Assembly (NCBI GenBank): GCA_035468985.1
Contig: DATISF010000038.1
Location: 163,775 to 227,774 of the forward strand
From: DASVHS01 sp035468985
GTDB lineage: Bacteria > Acidobacteriota > Thermoanaerobaculia > Gp7-AA8
Direction: 5' to 3'
Length of the DNA stretch: 64,000 nt
A program made the position numbers and the translations under genes. The notes under the pieces are model-generated. The model saw nothing but the letters and a program-made list of their open reading frames with translations, ran no database searches and was not told where the DNA came from. Below, in pieces: positions 26,654-35,615 of the stretch. Position 1 is the stretch's first letter, and each line of letters starts with the position of its first letter.

Positions 26654-28374
26654 GTGAACCATGGCTCGCGCACTATGACCAGGGCGTGCCCCAGTCGATC
26701 GGCACCTATCCCGAAGACACGCTGGCCGCCATCTTCTCGCGTCACGCGCGAACCAAACCCAACGACATCGCCATCTCGTTCAAAGGACGGCAACTCACGT
26801 ATGCGGAGATCGAGCGAGAGGCCGCCGCGCTCGCCGCCGGGCTGGCAAAGCTCGGGATCCGCGAGCGTGACCGTGTCGCGCTGGTGCTCCCGAACTGTCC
26901 CCAGTTCGTGATCGCCACCCTGGCCGTCTGGCGCCTCGGCGCCATCGTGCATGCGCTCAATCCGATCTACACCGAGCGCGAGATGCACGAAGCCGTCCGC
27001 GACATGCAGCCGGCCATGGTCATCACGCTGACGCCGTTTTACAAGAAGATCAAGGAGTGCGAGGGCTGCACGTTCATCCGGCGCGTCATCGCCACGAACA
27101 TCAAGGAATACCTCCCTCCGCTGCTTCGGGTCCTCTTCACGCTCGTGAAGGAGAAGAAGGAAGGACACCGGATCACTCTCGAAAACGGCGATCTCTGGTT
27201 CCAGGACCTGGTCCGCGAAGGACAGGAAGATCCGATCGTGCAGATCGCGGCGAGGCACGACGACCCCGCGGCAATCCTGATGAGCGGAGGCACGACGGGA
27301 ACACCGAAGGGCGTGCTGATCCAGCACCGGAACCTGATCATGTGCGGGACGCAGATCGCGGAGTGGTTGCGCGAGCCTCTGGCCGTCGAGGGAGCAGCCA
27401 TTCTTCTCCCTCTGCCGCTGTTCCACATCTACGGTCTGGGCGTCCTCGGCTCGTGCACGGTCGGCAAGACGCGTCTCATCCTCATTCCCAATCCGCGCGA
27501 TGTCGGCGATCTGCTCGCAACCATCAAGCGGGAGCGGCCGTCGATTCTCTGCGGCGTCCCGACGCTGTTCACCGCGATCCTGAACCGCCCCGAAGTGGCG
27601 GCCGGAAAGGTCGATTTCTCGTCGATCAAGGCGTGCTTCTCCGGCGCGGCAGCACTGATGGCCGAAACGAAGAAACGCTTCGAAACGATTACCGGCGCAC
27701 GCATCGTCGAAGGCTACTCGCTGACCGAAGCGGTGATGGCGTGCTGCGTCAATCCGTTCCGCGGAGCGAACAAGATCGGCTCGGTGGGCATGCCGCTGCC
27801 CGACGTGAAGATCCGCATTCTCAATTCCGATGACGGACTGAGGGAGATGCCGGCCGGCGAGACGGGAGAGATCGTCATCTCCGCACCCCAGCTGATGCAG
27901 GGCTACTGGAACAATCCCGACGAGTCGGCCAACGTGCTGCGCATCATGGCCGACGGCTCGATCGGCCTCTACACCGGCGACCTCGGTTACCTCGATGAGG
28001 ACGGCTACCTGTTCCTCGTCGACCGGAAGAAGGACCTCATCAAGACCAGCGGATTGCAGGTCTGGCCGCGCGAGGTGGAAGAAGTGCTCGCCACGCATGC
28101 CGCGGTGCAGGAGGTTGGCGTGGCCGGTCTGCCGGACGAGCGGCGCGGTGAGATCGTCGCCGCCTGGATCGTTCCGCGTTCGGGCGTTGCGATCACCGCG
28201 GAGGAGTTGCGCAACTTCTGCCGCGAGAAGCTCGCGCCGTACAAGATTCCGTCACGCATCGAATTCCGCGGAGAACTGCCGAAGACGCTGGTCGGGAAGG
28301 TCCTTCGGCGGGCGCTGGTGGCCGAAGTCACCGCGGAAATGGCTGCGCGGCGCGCGGCCGCCACGTCATCCTGA
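26650..28374 (+). CDS. AMP-forming acyl-CoA synthetase (long-chain type)
   Basis: 574 residues. Adenylation motifs: 'AILMSGGTTGTPKGVLIQH' (phosphate-binding loop), 'EGYSLTEAV', 'GLYTGDLGYLDEDGYLF' and 'VDRKKDLIKTSGLQVWPREVEE' (in part). The C-terminal catalytic Lys lies in 'LPKTLVGKVLRR'. The enzyme activates a carboxylic acid with ATP and CoA; substrate chain length is unknown. The final residues TSS and the stop codon are encoded by the hairpin repeat at 28364-28440. Coupled to the DUF35 gene by a 4-nt overlap; probably supplies acyl-CoA to the thiolase/DUF35 pair. Confidence 0.92.
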   Translation: MSEPWLAHYDQGVPQSIGTYPEDTLAAIFSRHARTKPNDIAISFKGRQLTYAEIEREAAALAAGLAKLGIRERDRVALVLPNCPQFVIATLAVWRLGAIVHALNPIYTEREMHEAVRDMQPAMVITLTPFYKKIKECEGCTFIRRVIATNIKEYLPPLLRVLFTLVKEKKEGHRITLENGDLWFQDLVREGQEDPIVQIAARHDDPAAILMSGGTTGTPKGVLIQHRNLIMCGTQIAEWLREPLAVEGAAILLPLPLFHIYGLGVLGSCTVGKTRLILIPNPRDVGDLLATIKRERPSILCGVPTLFTAILNRPEVAAGKVDFSSIKACFSGAAALMAETKKRFETITGARIVEGYSLTEAVMACCVNPFRGANKIGSVGMPLPDVKIRILNSDDGLREMPAGETGEIVISAPQLMQGYWNNPDESANVLRIMADGSIGLYTGDLGYLDEDGYLFLVDRKKDLIKTSGLQVWPREVEEVLATHAAVQEVGVAGLPDERRGEIVAAWIVPRSGVAITAEELRNFCREKLAPYKIPSRIEFRGELPKTLVGKVLRRALVAEVTAEMAARRAAATSS

Positions 28375-28440
28375 GCCGCGAAGACGGCGAAGGATCTCAT
28401 CCACGCGAAGTGGGGATCCTTCGCTCCGCTCAGGATGATG
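28364..28440. repeat. Hairpin repeat (CGTCATCCTGAG family), copy 2
   Basis: The left arm CGTCATCCTGAGCCGCGAAG starts at 28364 and the right arm ends CGCTCAGGATGATG at 28440. It separates the convergent acyl-CoA ligase and PGRP amidase genes. The ligase stop codon (TGA within CATCCTGAG) is part of the repeat. The amidase stop begins at 28441, directly after it. A long stem-loop between convergent genes may also act as a bidirectional transcription terminator. Confidence 0.9.
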
Positions 28441-29628
28441 TCAGCCGCGTCCCGCCGCCCGACGGCGCACGCGCGATTCGACGCTCACGGTCGCTTCAGC
28501 ACTGTCGATGGTGCCGCACGTGTTCGAAATGCGCACAAAATAGCTTGCCGTCGAAGTCGGTGTGATGGTCATCGTCGCCGCAGTCGCGCCTTCGATCGGC
28601 GTCTGGCCCGAGAACCATTGATAGGTCATCGGCTCGGAGCCGCGCGCCGTGATCGAGAGCGTCACCGAGTCCCCGGCGTGAATCGTTGCGGGCTTCGGGC
28701 CCGCGTCGATCACCGGGCGGCACGCGAGCTCGGTCCTGATCGCGGGCAGCATCGAGTAGACGGCATCGCCGGGACATTCGGTGATCGTGCACGTCGCGCC
28801 GGGAACATTGCCGTCGCGATGACCGAGGATCGTTGGAAGATTCAGTCCCGAAGACGGATGGAAGAGGATCGCTGTGGGATCGATCGAATGTTTCGCGCAG
28901 ATCTCTGCGAGAAGCCGTTTGAGACTCTGCAGCGCGGCGTCGGCCGGCGCGACATTGGTAAACGTGCCGAGGAGCGCGATGCCGGCCGTGTTGCTGTTGC
29001 GGCAGGAGAAGTGCGCGCCGATCGCGCCATCGCCGCCGGCACGTCCCTCGTACACGACTCCGTTCGGATCGATGAGGTAGTTGTAGCCGATGTCGCCCCA
29101 GCCGTTCGTGAACGTGTGGTAGTACCAGATGCTCCGGACTTCGGCTTCCCAGTCGATGAGCTCGTTCGAGCCGGCGGTGTGATGCACGACGGCGTGCGTC
29201 ACGTTCGTGTACGCCGGAGTCCATCGCGAGCCTTCGCCGTCGGGACAACCCCAGTCGACGCGTGATCGGAATCCCGCTTCGCTCGCGGCGAGGCGGCGCT
29301 CAGGCGGCGGGAAGAACGTCAGCGTCACGCGGTCGACGGGACCGCTGAACGCGTACTGCAGATGACGATACGGAGTGCCGAAGTGCGTGATGGCGCTCGC
29401 ATACCGCCCCTCGGACGCATCGGTGAGGTCCCCGTCGAGCGCCAGGGTCGTCCATTCCGTCCATGGCCCTCCGTCGCCCGACGCGCGGACGCGCACCGGC
29501 AGCGAGGATGCCGACGACCACGAGATGCCCACGGCTTCGAACCGGTCGCCGGCATCGACCGCGGCTGCCTGCGAGGGTGGCTGGTGCAACTGCCACGCGA
29601 TCGCGGATACCGCAAGGAGATGAAGCAT
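28441..29628 (-). CDS. N-acetylmuramoyl-L-alanine amidase, PGRP type, with C-terminal Ig-like domain
   Basis: 395 residues with a hydrophobic N-terminus. The PGRP/amidase_2 domain spans ~115-305: 'SRVDWGCPDGEG', 'HAVVHHTAGSNEL' (His149 as Zn ligand), 'WGDIGYNYLIDPNGVVYEGRAGG' (in part), 'LGHRDGNVPGATC' with His270, and Cys285 in 'TECPGD'. The His-His-Cys set marks a catalytic amidase rather than a mere recognition protein. Residues ~310-385 form an Ig-like domain ('GDSVTLSITARGSEPMTYQWF', in part). It should cleave peptidoglycan amide bonds outside the cytoplasm, either for recycling or against other bacteria. Confidence 0.92.
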   Translation of the reverse strand: MLHLLAVSAIAWQLHQPPSQAAAVDAGDRFEAVGISWSSASSLPVRVRASGDGGPWTEWTTLALDGDLTDASEGRYASAITHFGTPYRHLQYAFSGPVDRVTLTFFPPPERRLAASEAGFRSRVDWGCPDGEGSRWTPAYTNVTHAVVHHTAGSNELIDWEAEVRSIWYYHTFTNGWGDIGYNYLIDPNGVVYEGRAGGDGAIGAHFSCRNSNTAGIALLGTFTNVAPADAALQSLKRLLAEICAKHSIDPTAILFHPSSGLNLPTILGHRDGNVPGATCTITECPGDAVYSMLPAIRTELACRPVIDAGPKPATIHAGDSVTLSITARGSEPMTYQWFSGQTPIEGATAATMTITPTSTASYFVRISNTCGTIDSAEATVSVESRVRRRAAGRG

Positions 29629-29630
29629 GG

Positions 29631-29658
29631 CGAGGGTGAAGGATAACTCGCACCCTCG
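29631..29658. promoter_or_regulatory. Perfect 8-bp inverted repeat between divergent genes
   Basis: CGAGGGTG and CACCCTCG (29631-29638, 29651-29658) form a perfect inverted repeat with a 12-bp spacer. It begins 3 bp upstream of the amidase start (minus strand) and ends 20 bp before the Yip1-protein start (plus strand). The position between divergent starts fits an operator, though a short chance palindrome cannot be excluded. Confidence 0.35.
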
Positions 29659-29678
29659 ATTCAGCGTAGAGTCGGTGT

Positions 29679-30320
29679 ATGGGTCCGTCGCTGAAAGACT
29701 TGTTCGCGATCGTCGTCCGGCCGCGCGAGACGATGCGGCGCATCCTCGACAGCGGCTCTTCCCGATGGACCGCGCAGATCGTGATCCTGGCGTTCATTTG
29801 CACGTCGATCGGCGACTCCGACTTGCGCGAGATGCAGCGAACGCTTCCCGGCCTTGCGTTGATGCCAACGCTGGCCACCGTGATCCTGGCGCTTCTCGCC
29901 GGTGCGGTGGTGTGGGTTCTGCTCCTCTATCTCTTTGCCTGGGGCGCGACACTCGTCGGCAGACGACTCGAAGGGCAGGCGGCCGTCGCCGATGTTCGCG
30001 CCGCGCTGGCGTGGGGTCTTGTCCCGCTCATCTGGTCAGCGATCATCCGCATTCCGCTCGCGATCTACCGGAATCGCTTCATTCTGCACGGCAGCGAAGG
30101 ACGGGTACTCACTTCGTTCATCGAACAGGGTGGTTGCACGTTCGCCATTCTTCTTCTGACCGTGCAGCTCGTCGTCAACGCCGGTGTCGTCGTTCTGGCG
30201 AGCTTCTGCCTCGCCGAGGCGTTGCGCGTGCCGTCATGGAAGGGATTCGCGACGATCGCGATCACGGCGGCCATTCCCGTGGTGATCGCCGTCGCGGCGG
30301 TCCTGGCGTTCAAGACCTGA
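29679..30320 (+). CDS. Yip1-domain membrane protein
   Basis: 213 residues. The N-terminal 'LKDLFAIVVRPRETMRRIL' is the amphipathic start typical of bacterial Yip1 proteins. About five membrane helices follow ('VILALLAGAVVWVLLLYLF', 'GLVPLIWSAIIRIPLAIY', 'AITAAIPVVIAVAAVLAF'). Bacterial members are of unknown function. The stop codon is at 30318-30320, directly adjacent to the end of the convergent pseudopilin gene at 30321. Confidence 0.8.
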   Translation: MGPSLKDLFAIVVRPRETMRRILDSGSSRWTAQIVILAFICTSIGDSDLREMQRTLPGLALMPTLATVILALLAGAVVWVLLLYLFAWGATLVGRRLEGQAAVADVRAALAWGLVPLIWSAIIRIPLAIYRNRFILHGSEGRVLTSFIEQGGCTFAILLLTVQLVVNAGVVVLASFCLAEALRVPSWKGFATIAITAAIPVVIAVAAVLAFKT

Positions 30321-30819
30321 TCAGCAGACCACGCCGAGGTTGCAGTCCGGCTGTTCCGGCAGGATCGCTGCGGGCGATCGATCTGGTTCTGCAGGCGGCC
30401 CACCTCTTCCTCGAGTCCGGTCAGCTCACGATGGAGTTGATTCGCGGCCGCCTTCGCGTCGGGCGAATGCGCGAGCTGCGAGATCATGTGCACCGTCTCC
30501 GAATCGAGCGCAAAGAGAGCCGCGTGATGCCGCCGCATCGCCGCAGCCGCGCCTTCCACAACGGGACTCGGCGGCAGCTCTCCATCCTGAACGGCGGGAA
30601 GGAACGAATTGACGGCATTCAGATCGCGCTCGAGCGCATCGAGCTCAGATTCGTGGACATGGCAAGCGGCGAGAGGCCGTCGAATTGACCGGCGTGCCGC
30701 GCCGCTTCCCGCACGCGTTGAACAGCGGGAACGAGCAGACCGATGAGAACCGCAATGATGGCGATGACGACGAGAAGCTCGATGAGAGTGAAACCCCGGG
30801 CGTGGTCTTGACGATTCAC
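30321..30819 (-). pseudogene. Type II/IV pseudopilin with two frameshifts
   Basis: On the minus strand a GTG at 30819, with AGGAGG 5 nt upstream, starts VNRQDHARGFTLIELLVVIA (in part). This has the prepilin peptidase site RG|FTLIE and a hydrophobic helix. That frame ends early at 30619. From about 30660 a second frame reads on sensibly ('HVHESELDALERDLNAVNS', 'LTGLEEEVGRLQNQIDR'). From about 30392 a third frame ends 'ILPEQPDCNLGVVC' with a stop at 30321, flush against the Yip1 stop. Each step is a -1 shift and the total length is 499 nt (1 mod 3). Restored it would give about 165 residues. It may be a real pseudogene or assembly/sequencing error. Confidence 0.75.
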
Positions 30820-30903
30820 AGTGCCTCCTGGCGTGATGAACAAGTTCCATCCCGATCAGCAAGACGGCCGTGATTTCAAGTCAACACGCTTGTGGCAGGC
30901 CCA

Positions 30904-32241
30904 TCAATGCAGCGTGCGAAACGTTACGCGGCACGCCGGACCATCGCCGGTTTCGGGGATGTACGTGATGCGGCCCGCGACGTCGTTCTCCGCTTCGTCG
31001 ATGCGGATGTCCGCGGATGCCGGGGAGACGTCCTGTCCGAGGATGGCCAGATGAATCGGCCGCCGGTTCGCATCGATGGTGAGAACAATCACGCGATCGT
31101 CGATCGTCACAGTTGCAAGACCGCCCGCGCGCTCCGCGGTCGCTTCCCTGACGACCTCGTCGCGTCCTCCGCCTCTGGCGCGCCCGTTCGCCGTGCCGGC
31201 CGGCAGTTGGATCATGACTTCGCCGCTCGACAGCATGCCCGCCTCCCGCATCAGCGGGCGAACGCGTTTGTCGAGAAAACGCTCCAGTCGGATTTCCGGC
31301 CATGACGCGACCATCCCCGGCCGCATCTGCTCGCTCGCTTCGAGCGGCACGAGCGCGTGGAAGACGACGAGCGCAACGAGAACCGCGCCGAGGAAGATGA
31401 CGCCGCCGATGGAATAACCGACGGCCCCCACCGATGCCCGTTTGGTGAACACCTCGGGCTCACCGACTTCGAGCGTGACGGGATCGACGAGCGGACTCGA
31501 GGAGGGCACGATGCCTCCACGTTGCGCGGAGTAGCTTCCGATCACGCACACCGGATCGCCGGGCCGCAACAGCATCTCGCGATAGGTGGCGGTACTCATG
31601 TCGATCGGCTTGCCGGTGTCGAGCGGCGGACGGAGTCCTCGCTGGTCCCACCGCACGCTTCCATCGTCGTCCCGGTAGATCGCCTGAAGGTCCACGAATG
31701 ACTGACGGAGATTGAGGATCGGCGGCTCGCGGATTTCCGTCTTGCCGATGTACTCCTCCGCATGCGCCTTCGCCTGGGACGCCGGAACCGTGTTCCAGGA
31801 CAGCTTGAGATCGCCCCAGGCCAGAAGCCGGACCGCCTGTTTCCCGGTCTGGATCACACTCGGCGCGAGCGCGAACCCGTCGTAGTACCTGACCGTGTTG
31901 TCGGGGTCCCCGTCGGTGATCTCGTACTTGTAGGCGACGCAGCTGGAACGACTCAGCGGCGATGTCAGCGGACTTCCAGTCGGCGTGATCCTTCCGATGG
32001 CCGCGAACTTCTCGCCGTCGCGCGGCGGCTCACCGTCGAGGCCACGCCGGATGATCCTGGCGGCGGTGTTCTTCTGCCAGATTCCTGCAAAGTATGCGAC
32101 GCCGAGCCAGGCAACGCCGCCGCCGACCACCGCTGCACCGAATGCGGGCACGGGCAGCGGGAATCGGCGGTAGGTGATCATCCCGATCGCTGCCGCCAGC
32201 AGCAGATAGATGGCGATCCACGTACCGCACGCCCGCTTCAT
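30904..32241 (-). CDS. Membrane protein with GIDE-like layout
   Basis: 445 residues from ATG 32241. Two N-terminal membrane helices ('WIAIYLLLAAAIGMITY', 'VVGGGVAWLGVAYFAGI') precede a soluble region: 'EKFAAIGRITPTGSPLTSPLSRSSCVAYKYE' (in parts). That region resembles the GIDE/MULAN fold of bacterial membrane proteins. A third helix is 'IGGVIFLGAVLVALVVFHAL' around residue 310. The function is unknown. The start is only 4 nt from the left end of the 32246-32524 element, so no Shine-Dalgarno is visible, and the frame stays open through the element up to 32490. Translation may begin elsewhere. Confidence 0.65.
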   Translation of the reverse strand: MKRACGTWIAIYLLLAAAIGMITYRRFPLPVPAFGAAVVGGGVAWLGVAYFAGIWQKNTAARIIRRGLDGEPPRDGEKFAAIGRITPTGSPLTSPLSRSSCVAYKYEITDGDPDNTVRYYDGFALAPSVIQTGKQAVRLLAWGDLKLSWNTVPASQAKAHAEEYIGKTEIREPPILNLRQSFVDLQAIYRDDDGSVRWDQRGLRPPLDTGKPIDMSTATYREMLLRPGDPVCVIGSYSAQRGGIVPSSSPLVDPVTLEVGEPEVFTKRASVGAVGYSIGGVIFLGAVLVALVVFHALVPLEASEQMRPGMVASWPEIRLERFLDKRVRPLMREAGMLSSGEVMIQLPAGTANGRARGGGRDEVVREATAERAGGLATVTIDDRVIVLTIDANRRPIHLAILGQDVSPASADIRIDEAENDVAGRITYIPETGDGPACRVTFRTLH

Positions 32242-32245
32242 GCAG

Positions 32246-32524
32246 CTAGTGTAGTGCGTCCGAAATAACGGTACTTTCGCTGGTGGGGCTTGCAGGGCGA
32301 GATCAAGCCGTGAGGAGGAGGCGATGCGGTGCCATCGTTGACGACGAACGGCGCGGAGATCGCCCTGCAATCCCCACCAGCCCGAAGGGTTGCGGGCGGC
32401 GAACGGCCATCTGCAGCGGCGTCGCTCCTCGACGATGTCGCGCATCGCCTGCGTCGCGCCGCCTCCCATCTGACCGTTCGGCGCCCGCAACGAAAGTACC
32501 GTTATTTCGGACGCACTGCACTAG
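32246..32524. mobile_element. MITE-like element with 34-bp terminal inverted repeats and cloverleaf folding potential
   Basis: The ends (32246-32279 and 32491-32524) are inverted repeats of 34 bp with a single mismatch; both outer ends are CTAG. Directly inside are two further inverted repeats: 32280-32304 with 32356-32380 (CTGGTGGGG.TTGCAGGGCG), and 32390-32406 with 32474-32490 (TTGCGGGCG.CGAACGG). Between these hairpins is a mini palindrome CCCGAAGGG. The whole folds as a long stem carrying two long imperfect hairpins. CTAG ends fit a YTAR-type target duplication as made by IS5-like elements (inference). The right end supplies the TAG stop of the RND transporter; the left end is 4 nt from the next gene's start. 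It encodes no transposase. Confidence 0.8.
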
Positions 32525-35500
32525 GCCGTTGCGGGCTCCAGCGGCGCCGGAGCGGGCTCCTCTTCCTTCGCCTCCGCCTTGTGTGTGCGCGCGACGAGGA
32601 CGTAGATCGACGGCACGACGAAAAGCGTGAACGCGCTGCCGATGATCATTCCGGTCACGAGCATGATGCCGATGCTGTTGCGCGCTCCGGCACCCGCGCC
32701 GCGCGCAAAGACGAGCGGCAGATGGCCCATGACCGTGGCAGCCGTGGTCATGAGAATCGGCCGAAGCCGCGTGCCCGCGGCCTCGACAACCGCCCTGACT
32801 TTGTCGCGCCCTTCCTCCTGCAGGTGATTCGCGAACTGCACGATGAGGATGCCGTTGCGCGACACGAGTCCCACGAGCGTGATCAGCCCGACCTGGCTGT
32901 AGATGTTGATCGACGTCAGGCCGAGGAACGAGAACAGCAGCGAGCCGGCGAGCGCCAGCGGCACGGAGCCCGCCAGGATGATGAACGGGTCGCGGAAGCT
33001 TTCGAATTGCGCCGCGAGAACGAGGTAGATCAGGATCGCTGACAGGAGGAACGTCGGCAGGAACCGGTTTCCTTCGACGCGGAGCTGCCGCGACTCGCCC
33101 GCGTAATCGATGGTGAACCCGCGCGGCAGGGTCTTCCTCGCTTCGTTCTCGAGGTACGACAGCGCATCGTCGAGCGAGACGCCCGGCGGGATCGCACCCT
33201 GGATGCGCACGGCGTTGAGCTGCTGCATCCGCTTCAACTCGCGAGGCTCAGTCGATGTTTCGATCGTCGCGAATGTGGAGAGCGGCACGAGCTTGCCGTC
33301 CTGGCCGGTCACGTACATTCCGGAAAGCTGGTCGGGCGTCAGCCGCTCGCTGCGCTTCACCTGCGGAATGACCTTGTAGCTTCGTCCGCCGATGCTGAAT
33401 CGATTCACATAGTTGCCGCCGAGGAGGACGGAGAGGTCGCGGCCCGCCTGGGACATGTCCACGCCCTGCGAGCGCAGCTTGTCGCGGTTGAACACGACGC
33501 GCGCCTGCGGCTGATCGAATTTCAGATCGGTGTCGGCGAACATGAACTTGCCGCTGGCGAATGCTTTTCCGACGAGCTGATTCGCGAACTCCGCCAGCCG
33601 CTCCGGCTCGGCCGTGGAGACGATGGCCATGTCGACCGGGAATCCCTCGCCGCCGGGAAGCGATGGCGGCACGAGGTTGATGGCCCGGATGCCCGCGATG
33701 CGCGCGGATTTGGCGGACGCCTCCATCTGGATCTGCTCGATGCCGCGCCTGCGCTCGTTCCACGGCTTGGTGACCAGGCCGCCGAAACCGAACGTCGGAA
33801 AGACCATGCGGAACGTCGACGACGCCTCCGGCAGCGACCGATACACCTTCTCCACTTCGCCGGCGAAGAGCTTCGTCTGATCGATCGTCGAATTCGCGGG
33901 TGCCTGGATGAAGCAGAAGAGGAAGCTCTGATCCTCCGTCGGGGCGAGCTCCTTCTGCGAAAACATGTAGAACGGAATGATGAGGGCGATGACGATCGCC
34001 CAGAGCGTCAGCACGACCGGCCGGTAATGCAGCGTGCCGGACAGCATCCGCGTGTAGATGCCGCGGACGATCTCGAAGTGCCGGTTGATCATGCCGGCGA
34101 ATCCCCGCTCCGTATCGCCGGCGCGCAGGAGCTTCGATCCCATCATCGGCGAGAGCGTGAGGGCCACGACGCCCGAGACGAGCACCGCGCCGGCCAGCGT
34201 GAACGCGAATTCACGGAACAGCGATCCCGTGAGTCCGCCCTGGATGGCGATCGGCGTGTACACCGTGGCCAGGGTCAGCGTCATGGCAATGATCGGTCCG
34301 ACCAGCTCGCGGGCCGCGTCGATCGCCGCCTGGTACGGCGTCTTCCCCATGTGGAGATGGCGCTCGATGTTCTCCACCATGACGATCGCATCGTCGACGA
34401 CGAGACCGACCGAGAGCACGATCGCCAGAAGCGTCAGCAGATTGATGGTGAAGCCGAAGGCGAGCATCAGGAACGCAGCGCCGATCAGCGACACGGGAAT
34501 GGCGACGACCGGAATGATCACCCCGCGCACCGATCCGAGGAACAGGAAGATCACCAGGACGACGATGAGCAGCGTCTCGGTCAGCGTCTTGAGCACTTCA
34601 TCGATCGACTGCTGGATGTACGCGGAGGCGTCGTAGGCGATGTCGGCCTTCATTCCGGCAGGCAGCTGGGCTTCGATGTCCGGCATGGCCGCGCGCACGC
34701 GCTTCATCACGTCGAGCGTGTTCGCCGTCGGCAGCGGGAAGATGGCCATGAAGACCGCGGTCTGGCCGTTGAAGCTGACGTCCTGCTCGTAGGTCTCGGC
34801 GCCGAGGACCACGTCGGCGATGTCGGCGAGGCGGACAACCTGTCCGTTCTGTTCCTTCACGACGAGCTGTTTGAACTCGTCGACGGTCTTGAGATCGGTG
34901 TTCGCGACGAGATTGACCGACGTCATCGAGCCCTTCGTCCGTCCGAGCGCGGAGAGATAGTTGTTCTGCGCCAGGGCGTCGTGAACCTGCGACGGCGAGA
35001 TCCCGAGTGCGGCCATCCGCTCCGGCTTGAGCCAGACACGCATGGCGAAGGTGCGATCGCCGAAGATCTCCGCGCGCTGCACGCCGCTGATCGACGAAAG
35101 CTTCGGCTGCACGACGCGCACGAGATAGTCGGTGATCTGGTTCTGATCGAGGTCCTTCGACGAAAAGCTGAGATACGCGGACGCCCACTGGCTGTCGGTC
35201 GTCTCCAGCTCGATGATCGGCGCTTCCGCTTCCGGCGGAAGCGTATTGCGGACCTGCGCGACCTTGGCCTGGATCTGCGTCAGCGCCGCGTTCGTGTCGT
35301 AGTTGAGCTTGAGGTGAACCGTGATCGTGCTGATGCCCTGCGTGCTCGAAGACTCGAGATAGTCGATGCCGTCAGCGCTGGCGATCACGCGCTCGAGCGG
35401 AGAGGTGATGAAGCCTCGCACCAGATCGGCGTTCGCGCCGACATAGGCGGTCGTCACCTTGACGTTGGCCATGTCGCTGCGCGGAAACTGGCGGATGCTC

Positions 35501-35595
35501 AGCGAGCGGATGGCCTGCAGCCCGGCGATGAGAATCACCAGGTTGACGACCATCGCGAGGACGGGACGCTTGACGAAAAGGTCGGTGAGTTTCAT
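32521..35595 (-). CDS. RND efflux transporter, inner-membrane subunit (AcrB/MexB-like)
   Basis: 1024 residues, normal length for HAE1-type RND pumps. N-terminal 'LFVKRPVLAMVVNLVILIAGL' and the proton-relay Asp pair Asp401-Asp402 in 'VGLVVDDAIVMVENIERHL' are present, with two large periplasmic loops and twelve membrane helices. The second half repeats the layout ('SQVGLITLVGLVSRNGILIV', 'RLRPILMTTAATVMGHLPL'). It expels hydrophobic compounds using proton motive force, with the adaptor encoded just upstream and an outer-membrane channel not in this window. The stop codon TAG lies in the CTAG end of the adjacent element. Confidence 0.95.
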   Translation of the reverse strand: MKLTDLFVKRPVLAMVVNLVILIAGLQAIRSLSIRQFPRSDMANVKVTTAYVGANADLVRGFITSPLERVIASADGIDYLESSSTQGISTITVHLKLNYDTNAALTQIQAKVAQVRNTLPPEAEAPIIELETTDSQWASAYLSFSSKDLDQNQITDYLVRVVQPKLSSISGVQRAEIFGDRTFAMRVWLKPERMAALGISPSQVHDALAQNNYLSALGRTKGSMTSVNLVANTDLKTVDEFKQLVVKEQNGQVVRLADIADVVLGAETYEQDVSFNGQTAVFMAIFPLPTANTLDVMKRVRAAMPDIEAQLPAGMKADIAYDASAYIQQSIDEVLKTLTETLLIVVLVIFLFLGSVRGVIIPVVAIPVSLIGAAFLMLAFGFTINLLTLLAIVLSVGLVVDDAIVMVENIERHLHMGKTPYQAAIDAARELVGPIIAMTLTLATVYTPIAIQGGLTGSLFREFAFTLAGAVLVSGVVALTLSPMMGSKLLRAGDTERGFAGMINRHFEIVRGIYTRMLSGTLHYRPVVLTLWAIVIALIIPFYMFSQKELAPTEDQSFLFCFIQAPANSTIDQTKLFAGEVEKVYRSLPEASSTFRMVFPTFGFGGLVTKPWNERRRGIEQIQMEASAKSARIAGIRAINLVPPSLPGGEGFPVDMAIVSTAEPERLAEFANQLVGKAFASGKFMFADTDLKFDQPQARVVFNRDKLRSQGVDMSQAGRDLSVLLGGNYVNRFSIGGRSYKVIPQVKRSERLTPDQLSGMYVTGQDGKLVPLSTFATIETSTEPRELKRMQQLNAVRIQGAIPPGVSLDDALSYLENEARKTLPRGFTIDYAGESRQLRVEGNRFLPTFLLSAILIYLVLAAQFESFRDPFIILAGSVPLALAGSLLFSFLGLTSINIYSQVGLITLVGLVSRNGILIVQFANHLQEEGRDKVRAVVEAAGTRLRPILMTTAATVMGHLPLVFARGAGAGARNSIGIMLVTGMIIGSAFTLFVVPSIYVLVARTHKAEAKEEEPAPAPLEPATA

Positions 35596-35615
35596 GAGGT
35601 GACCCGCCGAGTTCT

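Noticed and set aside
32242..32490. N-terminal extension of the 30904-32241 membrane protein through the cloverleaf element
   Set aside because: The extension is entirely composed of the element and has no protein-like sequence; the membrane protein proper begins at the ATG at 32241. Kept only as a note that the frame stays open.
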